Assembly: GCA_015060765.1 (NCBI GenBank)
Contig: SUXW01000005.1
Span: 62,001 to 126,000 of the forward strand
Length of the DNA: 64,000 nucleotides
Direction: 5' to 3'
DNA from: Bacteroides sp.
Lineage (GTDB): Bacteria; Bacteroidota; Bacteroidia; Bacteroidales; Bacteroidaceae
Within the stretch, counting starts at the first letter, position 1. Every line of letters begins with the position of its first letter. Of the stretch, positions 50,765 through 60,137 are shown piece after piece. Both the position numbers and the translations under genes were made by a program. Below the pieces are notes generated by a model. The model was not told where the DNA came from. It did no database searches and saw only the letters and a program-made list of their open reading frames with translations.

Positions 50765-52528
50765 ATGAAGACAAGAATATCACTCCGATTGCTACAAACT
50801 TATTTTGTAGGTGCAATGGCTCTTTTGGTCGGTTGCCAACAAGAGATGACAGAACCTGAAATCAATCAGGATAACAATAGGGAAGTGCCCGTAGTGTTGA
50901 CGGCTCGACAAGGAAGGGGAACTGATGCAAGAACCACTTATACTCCTTCTACTCCGGAAAATGATGGTAGTATTGCTATGGGGGTAAAATGGGATGGAAG
51001 TGAAATGTTACCCTATACGTTTTACGATAGTGAAGGCGTACATTTGTATTATTTGTTTCCCGTAGAAAACTCTATAAGTAATGATGGAAAATCGCAAGAC
51101 TTTGAGGGGACTATCATTAAGAATGATGGAGAAAACGCTCAATGGCATTGGCTTTTTTGTCCTCTCCCATCGGAAAATGGAATCACTCAGGACGATACTG
51201 AAAAGACATTGACTGTGAGATACCCGATGAATAATCAGGTACAAGATTGTACTCCAGGTAACGAAACCAAACATTTGGCTGCTTATGATATAATGACAAA
51301 ATTAAACAATCAAGTGGAATCGGGAAATGCTACCATTTCACTTGAACATCATACATCCCTTCTTTACATGGACTTTACTTTGCCGGAGAATAAAGCTATC
51401 AGTAAAATTAAGCTGACATCCGATAAGGCTATTTTTGGTACAGAGTACAAAATGGAGTTTAAGTTACTGGGTTCATCCCTTTCTTCGGGTACGGATGATG
51501 ACAAGATGGCAACTACCATGGAATTGACTTTGCAAAACGATGCAGCAGACAATTCTGTAAAGGGTTACTTGATGTTAACTCCCTATGGAATTCCTACCTC
51601 TTATGCGGTAAATATATCTGCTGAAACAATAGCCGCAGATGGTACGGTTTATCAGTCGGGAACCACTACCATTAATATTGCTTCAGGTTATTTGTTTGAG
51701 CCGGGTAAGTGTAAGACCATGAAACGTACATTGCAGAAAGTTGTATTGCCTATGGGGGACAAAACCGCAGCGCAAGCCGTAAAGGGTGACTTTGCCATGG
51801 CAGACGGAACATTCATCTCGAAAGATGCCACTTTGTCCGATGAACAGATTGCCAATGTAAGAGGTGTTGTTTTTTGGACAGAAAATGAAGATGGTAATGC
51901 TACATTGGCTTCGGACTTGGTGATGGCTGGTGATTATTCTAACTGTACTCATGGCTTGATTGTATCAGTAAAGAATATTGCAAGTGTTCCTTGGCAGAAT
52001 ACCGCTGATAAGGTGTCTACATTCCAAAACAATAGTCCAATATATGCTCCCAATGGTTCTTCGTATAAGTCTATAGTCTCAGGTACCGGTTCAACGGATC
52101 TTGTTAATTATATTTTAGGCTATCAGAATACACAAATATTGAAGGCATATAACGAACAATGTACTACTGCCAATAAAGTCCTTCCTTTATCTAAACTTGA
52201 AGAATGGGTTGAAGGGGGTAATGAGGCGCCTGAAAATACTACTGGTTGGTACATTCCTTCGGGAAAGGAATTGCACATGCTTTCGTATAAGGATGTGGAT
52301 AATGTAGGAGATTATGACAATGCAGGTGCTGAAACTATGACTGAAGTCAATCGGTCAATTGCTAAAGTTAATGGGGACCAACTGGGCTCTGCATGTTGGT
52401 CTTCTACGGAATATGCTTCAGATTATGCAGAATTTGATTATGCTTTTGCTATATTATTTGACTATGGTTTTTTATCATATGATTTAAAAATTTGTAGTAG
52501 TAATGTTCGTGCCGTTTGTGCATTCTAA
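50765..52528 (+). CDS. Fimbrillin-like lipoprotein with Lcl/DUF1566-type C-terminus
   Basis: The 587-residue lipoprotein has lipobox LVGC (Cys24). The N-terminal part (about 25-340) has fimbrillin-like beta-rich sequence (DARTTYTPSTPENDGSIAMG; SGYLFEPGKCKTMKRTL). The last 100 residues show the Lcl/DUF1566 pattern: TGWYIPSGKELHML, ACWSSTEYASDYAEFDYAF and a final VRAVCAF. Such domains occur at the tips of Bacteroidetes fimbriae and in collagen- or glycan-binding proteins, so a surface adhesin is likely. It is the cassette B counterpart of the BspA-repeat lipoprotein. ATG 50765 is chosen; an earlier frame overlaps the small ORF. Confidence 0.8.
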   Translation: MKTRISLRLLQTYFVGAMALLVGCQQEMTEPEINQDNNREVPVVLTARQGRGTDARTTYTPSTPENDGSIAMGVKWDGSEMLPYTFYDSEGVHLYYLFPVENSISNDGKSQDFEGTIIKNDGENAQWHWLFCPLPSENGITQDDTEKTLTVRYPMNNQVQDCTPGNETKHLAAYDIMTKLNNQVESGNATISLEHHTSLLYMDFTLPENKAISKIKLTSDKAIFGTEYKMEFKLLGSSLSSGTDDDKMATTMELTLQNDAADNSVKGYLMLTPYGIPTSYAVNISAETIAADGTVYQSGTTTINIASGYLFEPGKCKTMKRTLQKVVLPMGDKTAAQAVKGDFAMADGTFISKDATLSDEQIANVRGVVFWTENEDGNATLASDLVMAGDYSNCTHGLIVSVKNIASVPWQNTADKVSTFQNNSPIYAPNGSSYKSIVSGTGSTDLVNYILGYQNTQILKAYNEQCTTANKVLPLSKLEEWVEGGNEAPENTTGWYIPSGKELHMLSYKDVDNVGDYDNAGAETMTEVNRSIAKVNGDQLGSACWSSTEYASDYAEFDYAFAILFDYGFLSYDLKICSSNVRAVCAF

Positions 52529-52578
52529 CTATCCTTGCATCAAGATATGAAGTTAACGCGTCGCTAATCTAATAAAAT

Positions 52579-52618
52579 AGCCTTCCCCATGCAATAAGTA
52601 TAGGGAAGGCTTGTTTTT
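52579..52618 (+). terminator. Terminator after cassette B
   Basis: AGCCTTCCC (52579-52587) pairs with GGGAAGGCT (52603-52611), followed by TGTTTTTT, 50 bases after the lipoprotein stop. Confidence 0.8.
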
Positions 52619-52649
52619 TATAGATATAATAATTATGTTTATAATAAAA

Positions 52650-53513
52650 TTATAACTCGCTATAAGCCGGACTGAATGTATCGCCCTCGTTGATGTTGCC
52701 GCTTCTCAAGCCTTTTTTAAGCCAACGAACTCGTTGGGCGGAAGTACCGTGGTTGAAGGCGTCGGGTACGGTGTAGCCTTGGGCTTGTTTCTGTAAGTAA
52801 TCATCGCCAATCTTTGAGGCTACGTTGAGTCCTTCTTCAATGTCACCGTCTTCCAACGAACCGAACATGGCATTGTCGTGGTAGGCCCAGATGCCGGCAA
52901 AGAAATCGGCTTGGAGTTCCAGACGCACACTGATACGGTTGCTTTCCTTTTCACTTACACGGCTCATCTGGCTATGGGCGTCGTTCAGAATCCCTAATAG
53001 ATATTGTACATGGTGTCCCACTTCGTGGGCAATAACGTAGGCATACGCAAAATCACCGTCGGCACCTAATTGTTGTCTCATCTGGCTAAAGAATGAAAGG
53101 TCGATATATACGCTTTGATCGGCCGAGCAGTAGAAGGGACCCGAGGATGAAGTGGCTCCACCGCAACCACTCTGTACGCTTCCGGTAAACAAGACCAAAC
53201 GAGGGGGCTCGTAAGTGCGTCCCATCTTTTTGAATTCCTTTGCCCAAACATCTTCTGTTCCTGCTAAAATCTGTCGGGAAAATTTAGCTAATGCTTCTTC
53301 TTCGGCCGTTGGTTCGTAGGCTGTTTCCTGTCCGGCCGACATCATGCTGCCCAAATCGGCATTGTTCAATACACTCAGCGGGTTTCCGCCCATCAACCAG
53401 GTTATCAAAGCGGCTACTACCAATCCGCCGATACCTATACCTGCTTTCTTTCCTCCGCCCATTCGGCGGCGATCGTCCACGTTGGAACTTTCTCTTCTTC
53501 CGTCTAATCTCAT
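52650..53513 (-). CDS. Neutral zinc metallopeptidase (YpfJ family)
   Basis: The 287-residue protein starts MRLDGRRESSNVDDRRRMGG, has one membrane segment near residues 25-42 (GIGIGGLVVAALITWLM), and carries the zincin motif AHEVGHHVQ with SGCGGATSSSGPFYCSADQS upstream. This is the YpfJ/putative neutral zinc peptidase pattern; natural substrates are unknown. The ATG at 53513 is preferred to a 19-codon longer frame because the MRLDGRR start is typical and a minus-strand CAAAGATA lies shortly upstream. Confidence 0.88.
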   Translation of the reverse strand: MRLDGRRESSNVDDRRRMGGGKKAGIGIGGLVVAALITWLMGGNPLSVLNNADLGSMMSAGQETAYEPTAEEEALAKFSRQILAGTEDVWAKEFKKMGRTYEPPRLVLFTGSVQSGCGGATSSSGPFYCSADQSVYIDLSFFSQMRQQLGADGDFAYAYVIAHEVGHHVQYLLGILNDAHSQMSRVSEKESNRISVRLELQADFFAGIWAYHDNAMFGSLEDGDIEEGLNVASKIGDDYLQKQAQGYTVPDAFNHGTSAQRVRWLKKGLRSGNINEGDTFSPAYSEL

Positions 53514-53594
53514 GATAGGATTGAATTTATGTTTTTCATGTTTGCAAAGATAAGATAAAAATCTTTGCATTTCGATTTTGTAGATAGAAAAAGG

Positions 53595-54191
53595 TTATTC
53601 AAACAAAATCTTGTTCAACCATTTGTTGATGTATATATTGGCAAAGGCGCATCCTACTCCGATGGCGGCACCTGCCAATACGTCGCTGGGATAGTGTACA
53701 CCTTGGTTCATGCGGGCAAAACCTACACCGCATGCCCATACGGCCGATGGTGCAATAACGTACCATTTAGGGTAGGTGATGGAAAGTGAGGTAGCCAGTG
53801 AAAATGCTGCGGCTGTATGTCCCGAAGGGAAGGAAGGACTGTTTTCGGGTCCCTCTACCCGATGAATCTCATTGGGATACTTTACATAAGGGCGTGGTCG
53901 GTCGACTATATGCTTCAATCCGTAAGTGATTCCTACGGCTTCGATGACCGAAGTCCCGATGTAAATGGCATCTTTCAATAGCGGCTGGTCTTTCTTAATT
54001 AAAGCATAAACTCCCATGGCTGTCGGTACGCCTATTGGAAGAAGGATGCCACTATCCGACAATCCTCGGCTCAAATCGTATACATGCCAACTGTTGATGG
54101 TCTTCAATGTATTGATATCCCAATTTTGTGCTTGGGTATGGCAATTGGCCAAGCAACAGAATATGAAAGCGAGTATCCAGTTTCTCATCAT
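53595..54191 (-). CDS. PAP2-family phosphatase
   Basis: The 198-residue protein has a signal-like N-terminus and several hydrophobic segments. The acid-phosphatase motifs are visible: KHIVDRPRPYVKYP (KxxxxxxRP), PSFPSGHTAAAFS (PSGH) and ARMNQGVHYPSDVLAGA (SRxxxxxHxxxD). These enzymes remove phosphate from lipid substrates such as undecaprenyl diphosphate or phosphatidate; the specific lipid is unknown. The N-terminal NCHTQAQ could be a signal-peptidase site. A single-gene unit. Confidence 0.9.
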   Translation of the reverse strand: MMRNWILAFIFCCLANCHTQAQNWDINTLKTINSWHVYDLSRGLSDSGILLPIGVPTAMGVYALIKKDQPLLKDAIYIGTSVIEAVGITYGLKHIVDRPRPYVKYPNEIHRVEGPENSPSFPSGHTAAAFSLATSLSITYPKWYVIAPSAVWACGVGFARMNQGVHYPSDVLAGAAIGVGCAFANIYINKWLNKILFE

Positions 54192-54313
54192 TGTATCTAT
54201 TTACTTTTATAACAGGAACAAAGGTAATGTTTTTTGGTTTTGTATAATTAAGAAGTTTCTTATAATTAAAGAAATATTTCCATAAATCGCTTGTATTATC
54301 GGCAGAATTGCTT

Positions 54314-54321
54314 TACTTTTG
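54314..54321 (+). promoter_or_regulatory. -7 promoter element of frdCAB
   Basis: TACTTTTG followed by CAC matches TAnnTTTG. It lies 73 bases before the frdC ATG, leaving a leader of about 67 bases that is AT-rich before the ATG. Confidence 0.6.
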
Positions 54322-54393
54322 CACAAGGTGTATCTTGCCTTGTTGTGTATGTATATCAATAATATTAATTAAATAATTTAAAATCAATCATTT

Positions 54394-55077
54394 ATGTGGT
54401 TAAGTAATTCATCTATTGGTAGGAAAGTGGTGATGAGCGTTACCGGCCTCGCCCTTATCCTGTTTCTGACATTTCACATGGCGATGAATCTTGTTGCAAT
54501 CTTCTCTGCAGAGGCTTATAACATGATTTGTGCGTTCTTGGGAGCTAACTGGTATGCATTGGTTGCTACAGCCGGACTTGGTTTCTTGGTTGTAGTTCAT
54601 ATTGTGTATGCTTTCTGGTTGACGATGCAGAACCGTCGTGCCCGTGGTAGCGAACGCTATGCTGTGAACGCCAAGCCGAAAGGTGTGGAATGGGCTTCTC
54701 AAAACATGCTTGTTTTGGGTATCATTGTATTGTTGGGCTTGGGCTTGCACTTGTTCAATTTCTGGGCTAAGATGCAGTTGCCGGAAGTGCTCCACATGTT
54801 GGGTATTCATGCCGACGTAACTTATGCTACCGATGGCGTTTACCACATTCAGAACACTTTCTCTTGCCCGGTTTATTCTATCCTTTACCTGGTATGGTTG
54901 GCTGCTTTGTGGTTCCACCTTACTCACGGTTTCTGGAGTGCATTGCACACTTTGGGATGGAACAACAAGATCTGGTTCGAACGTTGGAGAGTGATTGGTA
55001 ACATCTATTCTACTATCGTAGTGCTTGGTTTTGCTGTTGTAGTATTGTATTATTGGTTGTGCGGTGGATGCTGCTAA
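54394..55077 (+). CDS. frdC: Fumarate reductase / succinate dehydrogenase cytochrome b subunit
   Basis: The 227-residue membrane anchor has five hydrophobic segments and His residues in FLTFHMAMNLVAIF, VVHIVYAFWL, LGLGLHLFNFWAK and FHLTHGFWSALHTLGW that can bind two hemes. This is the diheme B-type anchor typical of Bacteroidetes and Wolinella fumarate reductases, which transfers electrons from menaquinol. It is first in the frdCAB operon. Codon bias is strong, as in highly expressed genes. Confidence 0.92.
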   Translation: MWLSNSSIGRKVVMSVTGLALILFLTFHMAMNLVAIFSAEAYNMICAFLGANWYALVATAGLGFLVVVHIVYAFWLTMQNRRARGSERYAVNAKPKGVEWASQNMLVLGIIVLLGLGLHLFNFWAKMQLPEVLHMLGIHADVTYATDGVYHIQNTFSCPVYSILYLVWLAALWFHLTHGFWSALHTLGWNNKIWFERWRVIGNIYSTIVVLGFAVVVLYYWLCGGCC

Positions 55078-55110
55078 TCTGATTTCCTAACATTTAACAG
55101 AAAGAATATT

Positions 55111-57069
55111 ATGGCTACTATAGATTCTAAAATTCCTGAAGGCGCATTAGCCGAAAAATGGACCAATTATAAAGCTCACCAAAAATTGGTGAATCCAGCC
55201 AACAAGCGTCGTCTCGACATCATCGTAGTTGGTACTGGTTTGGCAGGTGCTTCTGCAGCTGCTTCTTTGGGTGCTCTTGGTTTCAAAGTATTGAACTTCT
55301 GTATCCAAGACTCTCCACGCCGTGCTCACTCTATCGCTGCACAGGGTGGTATCAACGCTGCCAAGAACTATCAGAACGACGGTGACTCTGTATATCGTTT
55401 GTTCTACGATACTATCAAGGGTGGTGACTACCGTGCTCGTGAAGCGAACGTTTACCGTTTGGCTGAAGTTTCTAACGCTATCATCGACCAGTGTGTAGCT
55501 CAGGGTGTTCCTTTCGCTCGTGAATACGGCGGTTTGCTCGACAACCGTTCATTCGGTGGTGCTCAGGTATCCCGTACATTCTATGCCCGCGGTCAGACCG
55601 GTCAGCAGTTGTTGTTGGGTGCTTACTCTGCATTGAGCCGCGAAGTTCAACGTGGTAACGTGAAGTTGTACACTCGTTATGAAATGTTGGACGTAGTATT
55701 GGTAAAGGATAGCGAAGGTGTAGAACGTGCTCGTGGTATCTTGGCTCGTAACTTGGTGACTGGTAAGATTGAACGTTTCGCTGCTCACGCTGTAGTTATC
55801 GGTACTGGTGGTTACGGTAACACTTACTTCCTTTCTACTAACGCTATGGGCTGTAACGGTTCGGCTGCTATGCAGTGCTACCGCAAGGGTGCTTACTTCG
55901 CTAACCCATGTTTCGCTCAGATTCACCCGACTTGTGTACCTGTACACGGTGACAAGCAGTCTAAGTTGACTTTGATGTCTGAATCATTGCGTAACGACGG
56001 TCGTATCTGGGTTCCTAAGAAATTGGAAGACGCCAAGGCTCTCCAAGCTGGTACCAAGAAGCCGACTGACATTCCTGACGAAGACCGTGACTTCTACTTG
56101 GAACGCCGTTATCCTGCATTCGGTAACTTGGTTCCTCGTGACGTGGCTTCTCGTGCTGCCAAGGAACGTTGTGATGCCGGTTATGGTGTAAACAACACAG
56201 GTCTCGCTGTATTCTTGGACTTCAAGTACGCTATCGACCGCTTGGGCGAAGATGTAGTTCGTGCTCGTTACGGTAACTTGTTCGACATGTACGAAGAAAT
56301 TACAGACGAAAATCCATATAAGACTCCGATGATGATCTTCCCGGCTATCCACTATACAATGGGTGGTATTTGGGTTGACTACGAATTGATGACTTCTATC
56401 AAGGGTCTCTTCGCTATCGGTGAAGCCAACTTCTCTGACCACGGTGCAAACCGTTTGGGTGCATCGGCTTTGATGCAAGGTTTGGCTGATGGTTACTTTG
56501 TATTGCCTTACACTATCCAGAACTACTTGTCAGACCAAATCCAGGTTCCACGCTTCTCTACAGATTTGCCTGAATTCGAAGAAGCAGAAAAGGCTTTGAA
56601 GGCTCGTATCGAAAAGTTGATGAGCATCAAGGGTACACGTTCTGTTGATTCTATCCACAAGGAATTGGGTCACGTAATGTGGGACTTCGTAGGTATGGGA
56701 CGTACTAAGGAATCTTTGACTACAGCTATTGCCAAGTTGAAGGAAGTTCGCAAGACATTCTATAGCGACCTCCGTATCCCTGGTAACGCTGAAGACTTGA
56801 ACATTGAACTCGAAAAGGCATTGCGCCTCGAAGACTTCATCGGTATCGGTGAATTGATGGCTTACGACGCATTGAACCGTGAAGAATCTTGCGGTGGACA
56901 CTTCCGTGAAGAACATCAGACTCCAGAAGGTGAAGCTCTCCGTCACGATGACAAGTTCTCGTATGTAGCTTGCTGGAAGTACACAGGCGAAGGTAATGAA
57001 CCTGAACTCATCAAGGAAGACTTGAACTACGAATTTACTAAGGTTCAAACCCGTAACTATAAGTCTTAA
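55111..57069 (+). CDS. frdA: Fumarate reductase / succinate dehydrogenase flavoprotein subunit
   Basis: The 652-residue subunit binds FAD through [18 protein letters not shown] and has the covalent-FAD His region in [18 protein letters not shown]. Active-site blocks include [24 protein letters not shown] and [16 protein letters not shown]. It reduces fumarate to succinate during anaerobic growth, or the reverse. It lies 33 bases after frdC and 19 before frdB. Codon use is heavily biased toward GGT, CGT, AAC and AAG. Confidence 0.95.
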   Translation: MATIDSKIPEGALAEKWTNYKAHQKLVNPANKRRLDIIVVGTGLAGASAAASLGALGFKVLNFCIQDSPRRAHSIAAQGGINAAKNYQNDGDSVYRLFYDTIKGGDYRAREANVYRLAEVSNAIIDQCVAQGVPFAREYGGLLDNRSFGGAQVSRTFYARGQTGQQLLLGAYSALSREVQRGNVKLYTRYEMLDVVLVKDSEGVERARGILARNLVTGKIERFAAHAVVIGTGGYGNTYFLSTNAMGCNGSAAMQCYRKGAYFANPCFAQIHPTCVPVHGDKQSKLTLMSESLRNDGRIWVPKKLEDAKALQAGTKKPTDIPDEDRDFYLERRYPAFGNLVPRDVASRAAKERCDAGYGVNNTGLAVFLDFKYAIDRLGEDVVRARYGNLFDMYEEITDENPYKTPMMIFPAIHYTMGGIWVDYELMTSIKGLFAIGEANFSDHGANRLGASALMQGLADGYFVLPYTIQNYLSDQIQVPRFSTDLPEFEEAEKALKARIEKLMSIKGTRSVDSIHKELGHVMWDFVGMGRTKESLTTAIAKLKEVRKTFYSDLRIPGNAEDLNIELEKALRLEDFIGIGELMAYDALNREESCGGHFREEHQTPEGEALRHDDKFSYVACWKYTGEGNEPELIKEDLNYEFTKVQTRNYKS

Positions 57070-57088
57070 TCATTAAAAAGAAGTAATC

Positions 57089-57844
57089 ATGGATAAAAAT
57101 ATAAGCTTTACACTGAAAGTTTGGCGTCAGAGAGGTCCGAAGGAAAAAGGTCATTTTCAGACTATCCCTGTGAAAGATATGCCAGGCGATACTTCATTCC
57201 TCGAAATGTTGGACATCGTGAATGAAGAATTGATTAACAAGGGTGAAGAACCTATCGTATTCGACCACGACTGTCGTGAAGGTATCTGCGGTATGTGTTC
57301 ATTGTACATCAATGGTCATCCTCACGGTCCTGCAACAGGTGCAACTACTTGTCAGATTTACATCCGTCGTTTCAACGATGGCGATACCATTACCGTTGAA
57401 CCATGGCGTTCGGCAGGTTTCCCGGTTATTCGCGACTTGATGGTTGACCGTGGTGCGTACGACAAGATTATGCAAGCTGGTGGTTATGTATCAGTAAATA
57501 CCGGTGGTGTTCCCGATGCGAACTCTATTCCTATTCCTAAGCCGGTAGCTGATGAAGCGATGGATGCTGCTGCATGTATCGGTTGTGGTGCTTGTGCTGC
57601 TGCTTGTAAGAACGGTTCGGCTATGTTGTTCGTTTCTGCTAAGGTTAGCCAGTTGGCTTTGTTGCCACAAGGTAAGGTGGAAGCAGCTCGTCGTGCCAAG
57701 GCTATGTTGGCTAAAATGGATGAACTGGGCTTCGGTAACTGTACTAATACTCGCGCTTGTGAAGCCGAATGTCCGAAGTGTATTTCCATCAGCAATATTG
57801 CTCGTTTGAACCGTGAGTTCATTGCCGCTAAGCTGAAAGACTAA
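57089..57844 (+). CDS. frdB: Fumarate reductase / succinate dehydrogenase iron-sulfur subunit
   Basis: The 251-residue subunit carries the [2Fe-2S] cluster in [18 protein letters not shown] with a fourth Cys in GATTC. The N-terminal side of the [4Fe-4S]/[3Fe-4S] region is [14 protein letters not shown], and the second half is [17 protein letters not shown]. It passes electrons between the cytochrome and the flavoprotein. It is the last gene of the operon and has a strong terminator. Confidence 0.95.
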   Translation: MDKNISFTLKVWRQRGPKEKGHFQTIPVKDMPGDTSFLEMLDIVNEELINKGEEPIVFDHDCREGICGMCSLYINGHPHGPATGATTCQIYIRRFNDGDTITVEPWRSAGFPVIRDLMVDRGAYDKIMQAGGYVSVNTGGVPDANSIPIPKPVADEAMDAAACIGCGACAAACKNGSAMLFVSAKVSQLALLPQGKVEAARRAKAMLAKMDELGFGNCTNTRACEAECPKCISISNIARLNREFIAAKLKD

Positions 57845-57879
57845 GTTTGAAACAGCCATCGGTTGGCTGATTGTATAAT

Positions 57880-57927
57880 GTGTCATTCTGAATATGGTGA
57901 AAACAAATTCAGAATGACACTTTTTTT
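57880..57927 (+). terminator. Terminator of frdCAB
   Basis: GTGTCATTCTGAAT (57880-57893) pairs perfectly with ATTCAGAATGACAC (57907-57920) around a 13-base loop, then seven T. It also lies just downstream of the convergent dprA. Confidence 0.9.
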
Positions 57928-57936
57928 ATTCCTATT

Positions 57937-59049
57937 TTATTCCAAGATTCGATAGATTCCTCCGGCCATAGCGCGGACTACTCCTTTCATTTCCAATTCA
58001 AAGAGTAAAGCGCTCATCCGGTTTATTGGAATATTAGCCTCTATGACCAATTGATTGATTTGGATGCCTTCGGCCTGTTTTTGCAATAGGTTTACAACCA
58101 ATTGTTCGTCTGCATTCAATTCGGGGAACAATTGACGTTGGATATGAGGTTGGGTAGGGGTGGCCGACCATCCCATACTATTTATAAAATCTTCTGCCGA
58201 AGTGATAAGGGCTGCTCTGTTGTCTCTAATAAGTTTGTTACAACCAGCCGAGTATTCATCAGAGATTCTTCCAGGAAAGGCAAAACAGTCCCTATGATAA
58301 CTTTCCGCCAGCTCGGCAGTAATGAGTGCTCCTCCTTTGCTGGCCGATTCAACAACAATGGTAGCATCGCTCATGCCGGCTACGATACGGTTTCGTTTGA
58401 CAAAATTTTGTCGGTCGGGATTGGTCCCGCTCATGAATTCGGTAAGTAATCCGCCTTGTCCCAACATATCGATAGCAGTTTTTCTATGAGTGGAAGGATA
58501 GATTCTGTCCAATCCATGTGCCAATACACCGATGGTATTGAAACCATTCTGAAGGGCTGCCCGGTGAGCGTGGATGTCGATGCCGTATGCCAGTCCGCTA
58601 ACGACGAGGATATCAGGACATAGTTGGGACAAGTCTTTTAAGAATTGCATGCAAATATCCTGTCCATAAGGTGTAGCGTGTCGGGTTCCCACTATGTTGA
58701 TAACCCGTAATGCATTCATGTCGGCATTTCCTCGATAGAATAATAAGAGTGGGGCATCTTCACATTCTCGTAAACGAGAAGGGTAGGAAGGGTCGTTGAT
58801 GGAGATACATTGGATGTGATTCTTTTCTGCATAGCGCAGTTCCTCTTCGGCCCGTTGGAAAGCTTCGGGAGCATCCAATACCTGGACTAATCGTTCAGTC
58901 ACTCCAGGTACGAGTTGTGATAATTGCATCCTATGTTGGAACACTTCGGTTGCATTACCCATGGCTTTGACTAAATTGTGCGCGCCAACCAAACCCAAGC
59001 CGGGAATGCGTGTCAGCGCAAGTGTGTAAAGTAATTCGTCTTGTTTCAT
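57937..59049 (-). CDS. dprA: DNA processing protein DprA (Smf)
   Basis: The 370-residue protein has the Rossmann DprA core: VINIVGTRHATPYG, VVSGLAYGIDIHAHRAAL and GVLAHGLDRIYPSTHRK. RNRIVAGMSDATIVVESASKGGALITAEL is the classic signature (split here by position: residues about 220-250). An N-terminal helix-hairpin-helix and a C-terminal winged-helix domain flank it. DprA loads RecA on incoming single-stranded DNA. It lies 21 bases after the thioesterase gene in one unit. Confidence 0.94.
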   Translation of the reverse strand: MKQDELLYTLALTRIPGLGLVGAHNLVKAMGNATEVFQHRMQLSQLVPGVTERLVQVLDAPEAFQRAEEELRYAEKNHIQCISINDPSYPSRLRECEDAPLLLFYRGNADMNALRVINIVGTRHATPYGQDICMQFLKDLSQLCPDILVVSGLAYGIDIHAHRAALQNGFNTIGVLAHGLDRIYPSTHRKTAIDMLGQGGLLTEFMSGTNPDRQNFVKRNRIVAGMSDATIVVESASKGGALITAELAESYHRDCFAFPGRISDEYSAGCNKLIRDNRAALITSAEDFINSMGWSATPTQPHIQRQLFPELNADEQLVVNLLQKQAEGIQINQLVIEANIPINRMSALLFELEMKGVVRAMAGGIYRILE

Positions 59050-59070
59050 GATGGTAAAATCAAGGAGTTA

Positions 59071-59478
59071 TTAATTTTGAATGAATCCGGCGAATTTTTC
59101 ATCAAGTAATTTGCTTTCACCTAATCGACCGTCGATGAGGCAAACAGTTTCTACTGATGCTTTGATGACCATTTTCAGATCGGGTAATCGGAAGATGTCT
59201 TGATAAAACACATATTTGATGCCTTCTTTCTTGAGGTAAAGTTTAGAGATGAATTCATCCCCACTTCGCAAGGGGGTCTTGAAAGCCATGGTCAGGCGTG
59301 CTACAACCGGGTCTACTCCTTCTTCGTGGAGCTTGGCAAAACTGATTCCTTCCGAGTTGAGAAATTCATGACGAGTATGTTCCAGATAATGCTGGTAATT
59401 GGCATTGTTTACTATGCCTTGAAGGTCACACTCATAGTCGCGTACCTTCATCTTGAGCTCGTAAATATATTTTTCCAT
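59071..59478 (-). CDS. Acyl-CoA thioesterase, 4HBT hotdog fold
   Basis: The 135-residue hotdog-fold protein starts MEKYIYELKMKVRDYECDLQ and has the 4HBT motif VNNANYQHYLEHTRHEFLNS with the catalytic Asp-equivalent region near DLQGIVNN. Family members cleave acyl-CoA (for example YbgC-like short-chain thioesterases); the substrate is unknown. A minus-strand TACCTTTG box (59483-59490) stands four bases before the ATG, so the transcript is predicted to be nearly leaderless. dprA follows in the same unit. Confidence 0.88.
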   Translation of the reverse strand: MEKYIYELKMKVRDYECDLQGIVNNANYQHYLEHTRHEFLNSEGISFAKLHEEGVDPVVARLTMAFKTPLRSGDEFISKLYLKKEGIKYVFYQDIFRLPDLKMVIKASVETVCLIDGRLGESKLLDEKFAGFIQN

Positions 59479-59482
59479 GTAG

Positions 59483-59490
59483 CAAAGGTA
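59483..59490 (-). promoter_or_regulatory. -7 promoter element of the thioesterase-dprA unit
   Basis: The minus strand reads TACCTTTG, then CTAC, then ATG at 59478, so transcription should begin at or near the start codon. Confidence 0.55.
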
Positions 59491-59536
59491 ACGGATTTAT
59501 TTGTATAATCCGCTACCTTTAGGCAAAAATGTAAAG

Positions 59537-60124
59537 TTAATCTTCCGAGAGTTCTTCTATTTGTGTCAGGATATCATCGGCCATGCGTTGTGTCTTTAGG
59601 TATTGATAGCTACCGATAATCACTCCCAATACAAGTCCAATTGTCATTCCACCCAGGATACTTTGTAATTCTTCGCCCTGAAAATGTTGGCTTACTTCAT
59701 AGGCAAACCAACCGATGAATACGATGATAAAGGGAATGCCGATAAACTTTAACCAGTTGGAGTAAAATCTCTTGAGCATCAAGGTGTCTTTTCGTGCCTT
59801 AATCAAATCGCCGTACACAAATTCATCCGGACGGAAATGGCTGTGGATGTAGTAATTATATCCGATAGCCAATGCTAGCATACAGCATACAAATAGGCAG
59901 AATCCTGTTGACAACCCTACCAGATTGGGCATCACCCAGATAAAATAAGGTATCCCGATGAGTGAAACAACGCTCTCTATGATGGCTTTCCGGCGTAAAG
60001 ACGACGCTTTCTCCTTCATGGAACGTCGTATCAGTCGTTCGTTTACGATGGTTTCTTGTTCCAACTTTTTGTTCAACAAAGCGAGTTGGGCTTTCATTTC
60101 TTCAAATTCATTATATCTTTCCAT
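59537..60124 (-). CDS. Membrane protein downstream of the ECF sigma factor
   Basis: The 195-residue protein has a charged N-terminus (about residues 1-45, likely helical), then about four hydrophobic segments (ESVVSLIGIPYFIWVM; FCLFVCCMLALAIGYNYY; FIGIPFIIVFIGWFAY; GGMTIGLVLGVIIGSY). I recognise no named family. Its position 13 bases after the sigma-factor stop makes a sigma-regulating (anti-sigma-like) role plausible, but no zinc-binding anti-sigma motif is visible. This is inference only. Confidence 0.6.
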   Translation of the reverse strand: MERYNEFEEMKAQLALLNKKLEQETIVNERLIRRSMKEKASSLRRKAIIESVVSLIGIPYFIWVMPNLVGLSTGFCLFVCCMLALAIGYNYYIHSHFRPDEFVYGDLIKARKDTLMLKRFYSNWLKFIGIPFIIVFIGWFAYEVSQHFQGEELQSILGGMTIGLVLGVIIGSYQYLKTQRMADDILTQIEELSED

Positions 60125-60137
60125 TTTCGTGCTGTTT

